DNA of 64,000 nt from CBFDBF01 sp050287965 (GTDB taxonomy: Bacteria > Pseudomonadota > Gammaproteobacteria > Chromatiales > Chromatiaceae), in contig JBNKCX010000041.1 of the NCBI GenBank assembly GCA_050287965.1, forward strand, positions 62,001 to 126,000. The letters are read 5' to 3'. The translations under genes and the position numbers were made by a program. The notes beneath the pieces were generated by a model, which had not been told where the DNA came from, did not search any database, and worked only from the letters and a program-made list of their open reading frames with translations. Of the stretch, positions 8,897-17,220 are shown piece by piece. The number at the start of each line of letters is the position of its first letter. The stretch's first letter is position 1.

Positions 8897-8934
8897 TGTA
8901 AATATCGCGCCGCGGAGTTTACGAAAAATTTACA
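8897..8934. promoter_or_regulatory. Inverted repeat TGTAAAT-N24-ATTTACA upstream of vWA gene
   Basis: TGTAAAT at 8897-8903 and its exact reverse complement ATTTACA at 8928-8934 are 31 bases apart start to start, about three helical turns. A third TTTAC half-site lies at 8918-8922. The element is 79 bases or more upstream of the vWA start and just downstream of the LytTR regulator gene. LytTR proteins often bind paired half-sites spaced by integral helical turns, so it is a candidate operator. Confidence 0.4.
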
Positions 8935-8959
8935 TTCGAGATTGAACGCGGAACTTGTA

Positions 8960-9718
8960 TTAGCTCTGTTTGAAGAGGTAGACGTAGTTTCGGCTTACCA
9001 CCAGGGGCTTTTTGTATCCGTGCAACTCCAGCCAGTGGCGTCCGGTAATGTCGCGTGTGACGCGAATGACGGCTTCGAGGCGAACGATGGTCGAACGGTG
9101 GATGCGCCAGAACCGTTGGGGATCGAGTCGGGATTCCAGGTCTTTGAGTGAGGTGCGGATTACCCACTCCTTGCCGGCGCTGAAGACGGAGATATATTTA
9201 TCGCCGGCATGGAAATAATCAACTTCATCCACCGGCAGCAGGGTGATCTCATCCTGCCGCCCTACTTTCAGCCACTGAAGATAGTCGGCAGCCGGCCGGA
9301 TCTGCCGGGACAGATCCCGTAGCAGTTGCGAAAGATCGGGCGGGTGGTTACCGATATGTGCCTGCAAGCGTTCGATGGTGGTCTGCATGCGCTCGTCCAT
9401 GACCGGTTTCAGCAGGTAGTCGACAGCCGCCTTCTCGAATGCGTCAATTGCATACTGATCGAAGGCGGTAATAAAGACAATCCTACAAATATCTCCGATC
9501 TGTTCCGCCACTTCGAGACCGCTCAGGCCGGGCATCTGGATATCGAGAAATGCAATATCCGGTTTGTGGGCGTGGATGGCTTCGAGTGCCGTCACCCCGT
9601 TGGCCGCCTCCGCAATGACGGTGAGTTCCGGCCAGAGTCGGGCCAACTGCCGCTTGAGATAGCTGCGCAGCGGGGCTTCATCGTCGACGATAAGCGCGGT
9701 GGTTGATCGCTCCTTCAT
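8960..9718 (-). CDS. LytTR-family response regulator
   Basis: 252 residues. The receiver domain (about 5-125) has the acidic pair D12-D13, phosphoacceptor D59 ('IAFLDIQMPG'), T84 ('FITAFD') and K104 ('YLLKPV'). The LytTR DNA-binding domain (about 150-252) shows 'IHRSTIVRLEAV' and 'LVVSRNYVYLFK'. Its start overlaps the upstream sensor-kinase stop by 4 bases, so the two form a translationally coupled two-component pair. Likely targets are its own operon (envelope transport genes) and the vWA gene downstream. The family includes AlgR and LytR; no specific orthology is claimed. Confidence 0.9.
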   Translation of the reverse strand: MKERSTTALIVDDEAPLRSYLKRQLARLWPELTVIAEAANGVTALEAIHAHKPDIAFLDIQMPGLSGLEVAEQIGDICRIVFITAFDQYAIDAFEKAAVDYLLKPVMDERMQTTIERLQAHIGNHPPDLSQLLRDLSRQIRPAADYLQWLKVGRQDEITLLPVDEVDYFHAGDKYISVFSAGKEWVIRTSLKDLESRLDPQRFWRIHRSTIVRLEAVIRVTRDITGRHWLELHGYKKPLVVSRNYVYLFKQS

Positions 9719-10782
9719 GTCTGCGGCTCTACGGTCAGGGGTAGATTCAGAGTGGCGATTACACCCGAGGGTGAATTCTCGGCAAGAAGAAAATCACCCT
9801 GTTCGCCATACAACGCGGATATCCGCTGGCGTACATTCCTCAACCCCACGCCTGCTCCCGATGGTGTCTGCAATCCACAGCCGGTATCGATCACTTCGAT
9901 TGCCAGTCGGCCGTCGGTAACGCGGGCACGTACCGTCAGGGCGCCCCCATCGAGCTTGGGCTCGAGGCCGTGCCGGACGGCATTCTCCACCAAAGGTTGA
10001 ATCAGCAGGGGGGGCAGGTGGATGTCTTCCAAATCCACCGGAACATCGAACCGGTAGTTGAGCCGATCGCCCATACGGATCGACTGTATCGACAGGTAGG
10101 CCCGTAGCAGTGCCAACTCCTGGCCGAGGGTAATGGTATTGCTCCGTGTGCTCTGCAGGGAAGTGCGAAGATAGGAGGTCAGACCCTCCAGCATGGTTTT
10201 GGCACGGGCCTGATCTTCGTCGATAAGGCTGAGAATGTTGGAAAGGGTGTTGAAAAGAAAATGGGGTTCGATCTGCACCTGCAACAGGCGTAGCTCGGTC
10301 TCCGTCATGCGTTGTTCGTTACGTGCACGCTGCAGTGACTCCTGCTGCAACTGCCTTTGATGTTCGGAGAGGCGGCTGCGGGCGTAGAAATAGTAGGCGA
10401 TCGCCGAGCCGAAAGTGAGTGCGCTTACGGCGGCGATAAGAAGGATCCGCGGGTTCTGTTCCAGCAGCAGCGACGGACTGGAGCCGATGAGATAACTTCC
10501 GGCTATCATGCCGATCATACCCCCCAGGGGTACCGCTATGATGAAATCGCTGGCGGTTTTACGCCGGTCACGGCGAAACAGGCTGGCTCCCCAGACGGTG
10601 AAAAAAATGGAGAGGCCGATGCAGAACGAGAATACCGTGTTGTAACGCAGAGAGGCGACCTGCAACAGGGTGAGTGCTACGGCCACCAGCAGGGTCAACC
10701 CCAGCAGTATGCCCAGCTCTATCAGAAAACGGGTAACCGCGTGCTCTCTGCCGATTCCCACTACTTTATTCCCCATTGCCAT
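9715..10782 (-). CDS. LytS/AlgZ-type sensor histidine kinase
   Basis: About 355 residues from the ATG at 10782; an in-frame GTG at 10800 and an ATG at 10776 are alternatives. All overlap the end of the upstream outer-membrane gene. Four or so hydrophobic segments (residues about 16-130) form a membrane sensor, followed by a coiled linker and a His_kinase (PF06580-type) domain with phosphoacceptor His near residue 174 ('IEPHFLFNTLSNIL'). An HATPase domain follows, with 'LIQPLVENAVRHGL' and 'GVGLRNVRQRI'. It should phosphorylate the LytTR regulator encoded next. There is no large periplasmic domain, so the signal may be sensed within the membrane. Confidence 0.85.
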   Translation of the reverse strand: MAMGNKVVGIGREHAVTRFLIELGILLGLTLLVAVALTLLQVASLRYNTVFSFCIGLSIFFTVWGASLFRRDRRKTASDFIIAVPLGGMIGMIAGSYLIGSSPSLLLEQNPRILLIAAVSALTFGSAIAYYFYARSRLSEHQRQLQQESLQRARNEQRMTETELRLLQVQIEPHFLFNTLSNILSLIDEDQARAKTMLEGLTSYLRTSLQSTRSNTITLGQELALLRAYLSIQSIRMGDRLNYRFDVPVDLEDIHLPPLLIQPLVENAVRHGLEPKLDGGALTVRARVTDGRLAIEVIDTGCGLQTPSGAGVGLRNVRQRISALYGEQGDFLLAENSPSGVIATLNLPLTVEPQT

Positions 10783-11990
10783 ACCAGCAGCGCGACCCAC
10801 TGCTCCGGAAGCTGGCGATAGACGGCGTTCGCCGGACCGCCATAGTGTCGCAGTGCGAAATCAAACCGGTGCCGGTCATATTCGTATTCCAAGTTCAGGG
10901 TCAACACCCGGCCATTATCCTCGGGGGTATAGAGCAAATCCAGATAGGGTTTGAATCGCTCGCCCTCATAGGCCAACCGCGCCAGACCATTCCAACGCAG
11001 CAGATTTTCCCCCTGCAGATAACGGCTGGAGGCGGCAATATTGGAGTATACCGCCTCATCGGGTATCCCCGCCTGGCCCAGCAGGGCGCGCTGTCTGCCG
11101 CTGAGGGCGAAAAGCGATTTCCACTCATCCCGGGAATAGGCCTGATCATCGTACCAGGCCTCGCCGAGGAGGGACCATCCGTCGGGAGCGGTGAAGCTGC
11201 CGCCGATAAGCGCCTTGATACCGTCGTGGGATGTCTCCATCCGCAGCGGATCACTCGTCGCCAACGGTATACCGCCGCGTTCGGTAAGGGGATTGATCAA
11301 CCGTTGATAGTGCCGTTGATAGAGCAGGCTGCCGTGCCATTCAAACCTGTCGTCCAGAACCCGACTGATCCCGGCACCGATTTCCCATTGCTGGCGTTTG
11401 CTGAGCCGGGCCACGCCGTGCAGATCCGCTTCACCCGCGATGCGATAGACTTTGAGCGCGAGGGAGGCGTCTTCCCTGATCTGCTCCTCCTCGCCGTGGG
11501 TGGGATTGGCGAACACGAGTGTTGCCGCACCGGTGTCGCTGAAACCCTGCCACGCCAGCAGCGGAATACCTTCCTGTGGAACAGGGTAGAGGCGGCGCCG
11601 GTCCTCGCGCTGAATTACATCGAGGGGACGGAAACCGAATCCCACACCCCATCCCATCACCTTCTTGCCCAGCGTAATCTCCTGCTCCAGCACCTGCGTG
11701 TCCCAATAGAGTTCGTTAAGGAGGGTATGATTCTGCGACCGGCCGCCGCTGTAGGCCTCGTTGCGCAACAGCAGCTGACCGTTCACACCCCCGTTACGGT
11801 AGCCCAGTTCCAGCTCCTGTCGTGATTCGCGTTTTTCAAATCCGCTGATCTCCGTTGGAACAAAAAACGCGCTCTCCTTGTTGACCCGATGATATTCGGG
11901 CATCAGACGCAGCTGGGCGTTCCACTCCGCCGTTGCCGGATGCCAGCAGCAAAGCAGACACGGCAACAGCGCAAGCGGATACCGTGTCAT
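10761..11990 (-). CDS. Probable outer-membrane protein, family not recognised
   Basis: 409 residues with a signal peptide (1 to about 21, ending in 'HPATA'), then long runs of alternating residues typical of a beta-barrel ('RQELELGYRNGGVNGQLLLR', 'VLTLNLEYEYDRHRFDFALR') and a final 'WVALLVWQWGIK'. It sits between the LolA-like gene (4-base overlap) and the sensor kinase gene (22-base overlap from the start I chose), so it belongs to the same operon. It is probably the outer-membrane component of the transport system encoded by the operon; its substrate is unknown. Confidence 0.65.
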   Translation of the reverse strand: MTRYPLALLPCLLCCWHPATAEWNAQLRLMPEYHRVNKESAFFVPTEISGFEKRESRQELELGYRNGGVNGQLLLRNEAYSGGRSQNHTLLNELYWDTQVLEQEITLGKKVMGWGVGFGFRPLDVIQREDRRRLYPVPQEGIPLLAWQGFSDTGAATLVFANPTHGEEEQIREDASLALKVYRIAGEADLHGVARLSKRQQWEIGAGISRVLDDRFEWHGSLLYQRHYQRLINPLTERGGIPLATSDPLRMETSHDGIKALIGGSFTAPDGWSLLGEAWYDDQAYSRDEWKSLFALSGRQRALLGQAGIPDEAVYSNIAASSRYLQGENLLRWNGLARLAYEGERFKPYLDLLYTPEDNGRVLTLNLEYEYDRHRFDFALRHYGGPANAVYRQLPEQWVALLVWQWGIK

Positions 11991-12718
11991 CGGGAGATAT
12001 CGTTGCGTATCAGATAGGCGGGGTTGTAGAGCTTGTCCGGCGTGGCATGCGGATGCATATCGAGATAGCGTATTTCGGTTATGCGTGCGGTTTGTATACG
12101 ATCCACCAGTTTCATCGCAACCACCTGACGACGGCCGTTGAGTTCGCCCATTTCAAAGTGGGCGACTTTTGCCAGTTTCCCGGAGGCGACAAAGAGATTC
12201 GCCATGACCGGCCGGTTATCCTGTTGTGCCAGATAGAGTTCGATGGCTTCATAGGTTACGCCTTTCCGTGTCGCATGCAGCTCCAGAACCCGGCAGGGGA
12301 CGCCGTCCACCTCCTCCTCGCCTTTGAGTATGCCGTTGTAGTCCTCGCTCCAGGTCAGGGTGGCGATATCTCCGCTGGATGCCTCACCCAACAGCTTTTG
12401 GGAAGCGGTGATGCGGACGGGACGGCGGGAGGAGGGCAGGATGATCCAGAACTTGTCGTCCAGCAGCAGCATTTTCTGCCCTGCCTCATTGGGGGAACGA
12501 AAGAGCACCAGTGAGCGGCGGCCCGGTTTTGTGAATACCGTATACTCGCGGGTTTTCTCCAATTCGCCCTTTTTAAAGAGCCTGATTTCCGTCTCCACCT
12601 GTACCTCGTCACCGGGCAGGCGAAAACCGTCGGCCTGCCGCAGCCAGTTCGCTATCTCATCATCGGCAACCGCCATCTGGCTCGTCAGGAGCCAACAGAT
12701 CAGTACGCGTTTAAACAT
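11987..12718 (-). CDS. LolA-like outer-membrane lipoprotein-sorting protein
   Basis: 243 residues with a signal peptide (1 to about 18) followed by a LolA/LolB-like half-barrel of the group usually labelled 'outer membrane lipoprotein-sorting protein' (PF17131-like): 'VETEIRLFKKGELEKTREYTVF', 'LLLDDKFWIILPSSRRPVRI', 'DYNGIL'. It differs from the true LolA encoded at 51033-51674 and lies directly after an ABC permease gene (8-base overlap). It probably carries a hydrophobic ligand, perhaps a lipid or lipoprotein, from the ABC transporter to the outer membrane. Substrate identity is inference. Confidence 0.75.
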   Translation of the reverse strand: MFKRVLICWLLTSQMAVADDEIANWLRQADGFRLPGDEVQVETEIRLFKKGELEKTREYTVFTKPGRRSLVLFRSPNEAGQKMLLLDDKFWIILPSSRRPVRITASQKLLGEASSGDIATLTWSEDYNGILKGEEEVDGVPCRVLELHATRKGVTYEAIELYLAQQDNRPVMANLFVASGKLAKVAHFEMGELNGRRQVVAMKLVDRIQTARITEIRYLDMHPHATPDKLYNPAYLIRNDISR

Positions 12719-13928
12719 GGGTTAATGCCTCCACCAGGGGCCTGCGTGCTGCCTTGCGGCTGGCGAACCAAGCGGCAAAAACACACAGCAACAGCACGGA
12801 AACCGCCGTTAACAGATATAACATCCCATCGACATAGATAATCAGCGGATAGGGGTGAGAACGCGAAGGCGGTGGGGGCATCTGGATATCGGCCATGGAG
12901 AAAAAGAGGGCGGTAGCGGACGACAACAGCATCGCCAGGATCACACTGATGCCGCCCATTACCAGAGCCTCAAGCATAAAGTTGCGTATCACCTCCACCG
13001 GATGGGTACCCATGGCTCTTAGGGTGCCGATCTCCCTTGTACGCTCCACCACACTCATGGAGACCACATTGGTCACGGCGAAAAAGACCATACCGAGAAT
13101 GATCGCCCCGAGCAGACCGAAGATGTGGTTATAGAGGCCGCGCACGGCCAGGTAGTAGAAGGCCGTGTCGAGCCAGGTCTGCAGGGCGAGAACGGGATAC
13201 CGACTTCTGATTTCCGCGCCCATACCGTCGGTATCCTCGGTCCTGTGGAGGTAGACGGAGAGGGTGCTCACCCTGGTGGTCTGCAGCAGCGCCTGTGCCG
13301 TCTCCAGCCGGGTTAGCAGAATACGTTTATCTATCTCCGGTACGCCGGTGGTGATGATGCCCTGGACCGTGACGTCCTGGGCATTCAACCCACCGTCTAC
13401 GGTGGTTGACATGAGCGTGAGAAAATCCCCCACCTTGGCGTTCATGATCCCGGCCAGCCCTTCACCGATCAATACCTGCGGGTCACCTTCCCGCGGCGGT
13501 TCGGCACTGAGGATGCGGCCGCTCACTACCTTGAGGAAAGGCCCCTTGACCTTGAACTCACCCACATCCACCCCGGTACCGACAAATACCGAGGACTTGT
13601 CGCCGTTGCTGATCAGACCGTTGAACTCTACCCGCGGCAGGACTGCGCGGATCTTCGGTTGCACCAGCAGTGAGTTGCTGATGGCCTGATAGTCCTCGAG
13701 ACCGCGCGCCATGGGGTTTTCTTCCTGTTTATCGAAGTAACCGGTCTGCGCCAGAATCAGGTGACCATTATCCAGCGCGGACATTTCACGCAGGGAATCG
13801 TAGGTATAGAGGGCAAAACCGCCGCTGACCAGGATGCCGGTGCAGCCGACCGCGACGATAAGAATGGTCACCACGCCCCGGCGGCGGTTGCGCAGTACAT
13901 TCAAAACAGCGAATTTAAGCCATCTCAT
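12711..13928 (-). CDS. ABC transporter permease, FtsX/MacB-like
   Basis: 405 residues from the ATG at 13928, with GGAG 9 bases upstream and a 4-base overlap with the ATPase stop; a frame starting at 13967 would lie inside the ATPase gene. One N-terminal membrane helix (about 17-39), a periplasmic MacB_PCD-like domain of about 220 residues, then three C-terminal helices with the FtsX signature region 'SVVERTREIGTLRAMGTHPV'. This is the LolC/E-MacB type VII topology. With the adjacent ATPase it should form a mechanotransmission-type ABC system that works in the periplasm rather than moving a solute across the membrane. Confidence 0.85.
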   Translation of the reverse strand: MRWLKFAVLNVLRNRRRGVVTILIVAVGCTGILVSGGFALYTYDSLREMSALDNGHLILAQTGYFDKQEENPMARGLEDYQAISNSLLVQPKIRAVLPRVEFNGLISNGDKSSVFVGTGVDVGEFKVKGPFLKVVSGRILSAEPPREGDPQVLIGEGLAGIMNAKVGDFLTLMSTTVDGGLNAQDVTVQGIITTGVPEIDKRILLTRLETAQALLQTTRVSTLSVYLHRTEDTDGMGAEIRSRYPVLALQTWLDTAFYYLAVRGLYNHIFGLLGAIILGMVFFAVTNVVSMSVVERTREIGTLRAMGTHPVEVIRNFMLEALVMGGISVILAMLLSSATALFFSMADIQMPPPPSRSHPYPLIIYVDGMLYLLTAVSVLLLCVFAAWFASRKAARRPLVEALTHV

Positions 13929-14602
13929 TGGATTACTCCGTCCCGCAACTGAAGTGTTCTGTCGCAACGGGAGGCCATGCGTTCATCGTGGGTGGCGATA
14001 AGAAAGGTACTGCGTGACTCACGCGCCATTTCGTGCATCAGATCGATCACGGTTGCCGCAGTCTCGCTATCGAGATTGGCCGTCGGTTCGTCGGCGATCA
14101 CCAGGTTCGGTTTCTTCACCAATGCCCGGGCCACGGCCACCCGCTGGCGCTGGCCGCCGGAGAGGTGATCGGGCCGATAATTCAGCAGGTTCTCCAGACC
14201 GACCCGCGACAGCATCTCCACGACCCGTTTTGAGCGGGTCTTCGCGCTCATTTCCGTCAGCAGCAGCGGGTACTCCACGTTCTCGAATACCGTCATCACC
14301 GGTATCAGGTTAAAGCCCTGGAATACGAAACCAATCTGCTGCCGCCGCAGGTCCGTGAGCAATTTTTGGGATTGATTGTTGATCTCGATGCCGTTAAACA
14401 GATAATTGCCGCTGTTTGCACGATCCAACAGGCCGCAGAGATTGAGCAGGGTGCTTTTCCCGCTGCCCGACGGTCCCTGCAGGGCAATAAATTCTCCGCG
14501 GTGAATACACATATTGATCTGCTTGAGAGCCGGTACGGCGGCATCACCCAGGTGGTAGGATTTTGAAACGTCACGAAGTTCGATCAGGTTGGTCATGGTC
14601 AA
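13925..14602 (-). CDS. ABC transporter ATP-binding protein, LolD/MacB-like
   Basis: 225 residues with Walker A at about 43-51 ('GPSGSGKST'), Q-loop 'FVFQGFNLI', signature 'LSGGQRQRVAVARAL', Walker B 'LVIADEPTANLD' and H-loop 'IATHDE'. Sequence and length are those of the LolD/MacB/FtsE branch that drives type VII permeases. It is the first gene of the minus-strand run that continues with the permease, LolA-like protein, outer-membrane protein, kinase and regulator genes. The promoter is probably in the 212-base gap 14603-14814. M1 and M3 are both possible starts. Confidence 0.9.
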   Translation of the reverse strand: MTMTNLIELRDVSKSYHLGDAAVPALKQINMCIHRGEFIALQGPSGSGKSTLLNLCGLLDRANSGNYLFNGIEINNQSQKLLTDLRRQQIGFVFQGFNLIPVMTVFENVEYPLLLTEMSAKTRSKRVVEMLSRVGLENLLNYRPDHLSGGQRQRVAVARALVKKPNLVIADEPTANLDSETAATVIDLMHEMARESRSTFLIATHDERMASRCDRTLQLRDGVIQ

Positions 14603-14814
14603 AGGCCCGTTTTCGATACCGGAAACCTAGCCCAAGGCCCGATCGGCGTCCGGTCCCTGCGACGGATGGCGGAATAGGGGGATGAAGTGCAAATTTCGGC
14701 GCTGAGGGGACGGCAAGTACCGTGCGAATCCCCTATTGCCGGCTTGAAAAAAACACGCCCCGGTAGATGCCGCGGCTAGTGGATTTACGTTAGACGCTAA
14801 TCTTAATACGGTGA

Positions 14815-15075
14815 CTAACGGGCTGTGGAAAGCCGTATTTCGGCTTCGCGGCGCAATCCTTCGACGTCACGTTTAGGTGGCAGCCCGAAAAGACGGCTGT
14901 ACTCGCGACTGAATTGCGAGGGGCTCTCGTAACCGACACGGAAGGCGGCGCTCGTCGCGTCCATCCCTTCGTTCAACATCAAACGCTTTGCTTCATTTAG
15001 TCGTCGCGCCCACTTCTGGTACTGCAGCGGGCTAATGGCCGTGAGCTTCTGAAAGTGGTGTTCGCTTATCTGCAC
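14815..15075 (-). pseudogene. AraC-family regulator remnant (C-terminal helix-turn-helix only)
   Basis: The 86-residue frame reads as the DNA-binding tail of an AraC-family activator: 'FQKLTAISPLQYQKWARR', 'EAKRLMLNEGMDATSAAF' and 'VGYESPSQFSREYSRLFG'. The N-terminal ligand-binding half (about 200 residues in relatives) is absent, the only start is a GTG at 15075 with no ribosome site, and the upstream sequence encodes nothing similar in any frame. I read this as a truncated gene at the border of the ordered operon and the accessory stretch. Confidence 0.7.
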
Positions 15076-15340
15076 CCGGGTACCGTGGCAAAGCTGAATA
15101 ATTCGACAGCTAGCGAGGAAGAGGGGTTAAACGCGCGGTGCGGAGCGTTAGCGACGACCTTTATGAAAAAGCTGTAGGCCACTGATTTAAATACATACAT
15201 TATTTAACATAATATATATTATACGCAGTAATGCATAGTGCATTTGAAGCCGGAGCATATTACCTGCAGCCAATCCGTTCAGGCTTCGTTCAGGGCTAAG
15301 CGTGTTAAATATAGAAAAATAACAACGGGGAGCTTGGACT

Positions 15341-15622
15341 ATGCGATTATTCCCAAAATATGTCTCTTACATTCGATACAACGTGAATACGCTGTCAGTT
15401 ATAGCTGTGGCAGCCTACTTCGCCTATAAGTACCTTCTGCTCATCCACAACGTCCAGGAATTCAATCTAATCGGTGTTGTTCAGCAGGTACCGACAAAAA
15501 ATATTTTCTCAATCCAGGGGGTTGTCGGTGAGCTTGGTATACCGGTACTGATATTGGTGTCAGTCTCAGCCATAACCTGGGCTATCGACACCCTGGCATT
15601 GAGCACGAAAAAGCCCGGCTAA
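15341..15622 (+). CDS. Small two-helix membrane protein, unknown
   Basis: 93 residues with two hydrophobic segments (about 17-36 and 62-85) and short polar ends. GGGGAG lies about 10 bases before the ATG, which supports translation. I recognise no family. It is flanked by AT-rich DNA on both sides and stands alone, between an AraC remnant and the M20-like gene. Confidence 0.45.
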   Translation: MRLFPKYVSYIRYNVNTLSVIAVAAYFAYKYLLLIHNVQEFNLIGVVQQVPTKNIFSIQGVVGELGIPVLILVSVSAITWAIDTLALSTKKPG

Positions 15623-15995
15623 GCCTGACCTTTTAACTCACACCAGCGAGTGAATTTTGCTGTTATATTACTTTAAATATTTTATGTATCTATTTGTTTT
15701 TAATGTTTTTATATAGATACTTTTCGATTCATATGCCACTCAGTTCAGATCAGTGAATGAACCCCGCCTTTGGCGTTGCGCTACGTGAATTTCAGGAAAG
15801 TTTCGTTATCCAACTGCCGGGGATTTCACGTACGGCTATCCGGATTTACTGTTTTTTTGTTTCTTCAACCCGTTTTCGTAGTACCCTTATTCAATAATGA
15901 AGGAATAGAAGGCGGTTTGCATTGGTTAGTGGTTTTTTAGGGAATACACAACAACGACCAAAGGTTTGGTTTCGGGGCAGAGAGAATCACAAAGA
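15623..15995. other. AT-rich intergenic stretch
   Basis: About 370 bases without a convincing gene. The first 100 bases are strongly AT-rich (15658-15730). A fragment 'GAACCCCGCC' at about 15757-15766 resembles the terminator-associated repeat seen at 40319, 42075 and 44955 but lacks the second arm. A promoter for the M20-like gene is presumably here, though I cannot point to one. Confidence 0.3.
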
Positions 15996-17168
15996 ATGAT
16001 TGTCGATGCGGCTCGTCTAGAATCCATGATCGCCCTTCTCCGGGAACTTGTAAGTCATCCAAGCCAAGCCGGGATAGACTCACCGAAACCTGTGATAAAA
16101 GCCATCTCCGAGTGGCTCAGTGTTCGAAATATCGTACATGAATGGATTCGCGATGACGCTGGCCGACCCCTGGGCCTGGCGGGAGAAATTCGGGGTTCGC
16201 GGGATGGTCCAACTTATCTACTCAACGCTCCCGTGGATACGGCGCCCTTTGGTGATACTTCGGTCTGGAAATATCGGGCTGACCGACCAACCATCGCGGA
16301 CGGCTGGCTTTTTGGACGCGGAGCGGCGGATAGCAAAGCGGGTGTGGCCGTATTTTGCCACGTCCTGGTAGATTTCTTGAAGCTGCGTGATCAGTTCTCC
16401 GGTTGCCTGGGTTTTGTGTTTGATGCTGATGAGCATAGCGGCGGCTTTGCGGGTATTCGTCGCTATATTAAGACCCATGGAGACCAGACAACCCTGTCCG
16501 GCGTGATGATCGGCTATCCAGGAAATGAGCGGCTTGTTACAGGAGGCCGGGGATTTTTGAGGGTACGTCTGGTCATTCACGGAATGGGAGCTCACTCAGG
16601 ATCTTCCAGTAATCGTGGTGTTAATGCTATCGGTCGAGCTGGTACCTTGTTGAAGCGTCTGACTACGACCTCTTTTCCAGAGCCCGACGTGAGTTTTCCT
16701 CTGACGCCTAAAATCACCGCCACCACGATTCATGGGGGCGGTAGTTTTTCTCTGGTGCCTGATAGATGCGAACTGGAAATGGATCTTCGCCTGACCCCTA
16801 CCTTCGATGACACGGCCGCCCGCGCGCTGGTAGAAGAGATAGTGGCGGATTTTGATGCGAACAGCGCGGTGCCCTCCACTGAAATAGAATGGTTGCCAGG
16901 TTGGCCGGCTTGTTTTCTCGATCCTTCAAGCCCGATGGTGGAAGCTTTACTCCAGTGCGCTCAAGATGCGTTTGGACGTACCGTTTCAGCATCCGTCGCC
17001 GGCCCCTCAAGCATCGCCAACTATCTGGCGACTTTAGGCATCCCTGCTACTGTAGGTTTTGGTGTAACCTACCGCGGCGCCCACGGAGCGGATGAATGCG
17101 TTCTGCTCGAAACCCTGGAACCTACTTTTGTTACTTACCAGCTGGCCTTGATGCAATTGTTGCGATAA
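15996..17168 (+). CDS. M20-family metallopeptidase-like protein with altered metal ligands
   Basis: 390 residues from the ATG at 15996; an upstream TTG at 15966 has no better site. The fold markers of the ArgE/DapE/CPG2 group are present: 'FGRGAADSKAG' (D112), the dimerisation-domain His in 'HGMGAHSGSS', and a final 'RGAHGADECV' His. The first metal His of the usual GHxD motif is Pro ('NAPVDTAP', P79, D81), and the second Glu of the DEE motif is His ('DADEHSGG', E146, H147). It may be a hydrolase with an unusual metal site or a non-catalytic relative. The patatin gene follows after 52 bases. Confidence 0.7.
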   Translation: MIVDAARLESMIALLRELVSHPSQAGIDSPKPVIKAISEWLSVRNIVHEWIRDDAGRPLGLAGEIRGSRDGPTYLLNAPVDTAPFGDTSVWKYRADRPTIADGWLFGRGAADSKAGVAVFCHVLVDFLKLRDQFSGCLGFVFDADEHSGGFAGIRRYIKTHGDQTTLSGVMIGYPGNERLVTGGRGFLRVRLVIHGMGAHSGSSSNRGVNAIGRAGTLLKRLTTTSFPEPDVSFPLTPKITATTIHGGGSFSLVPDRCELEMDLRLTPTFDDTAARALVEEIVADFDANSAVPSTEIEWLPGWPACFLDPSSPMVEALLQCAQDAFGRTVSASVAGPSSIANYLATLGIPATVGFGVTYRGAHGADECVLLETLEPTFVTYQLALMQLLR

Positions 17169-17220
17169 CCCCCTCCCCTGTTTATGAAGGGAATGCGATA
17201 ACAACAATAAGGAGACTCAG

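Noticed and set aside
14603..14814. Small gene in the gap upstream of the ABC ATPase
   Set aside because: No frame with a start, ribosome site and plausible composition; it is more likely promoter DNA.
15238..15429. 63-residue plus-strand frame upstream of the small membrane protein
   Set aside because: No ribosome site, mixed composition, and it overlaps the better supported gene at 15341 in another frame.
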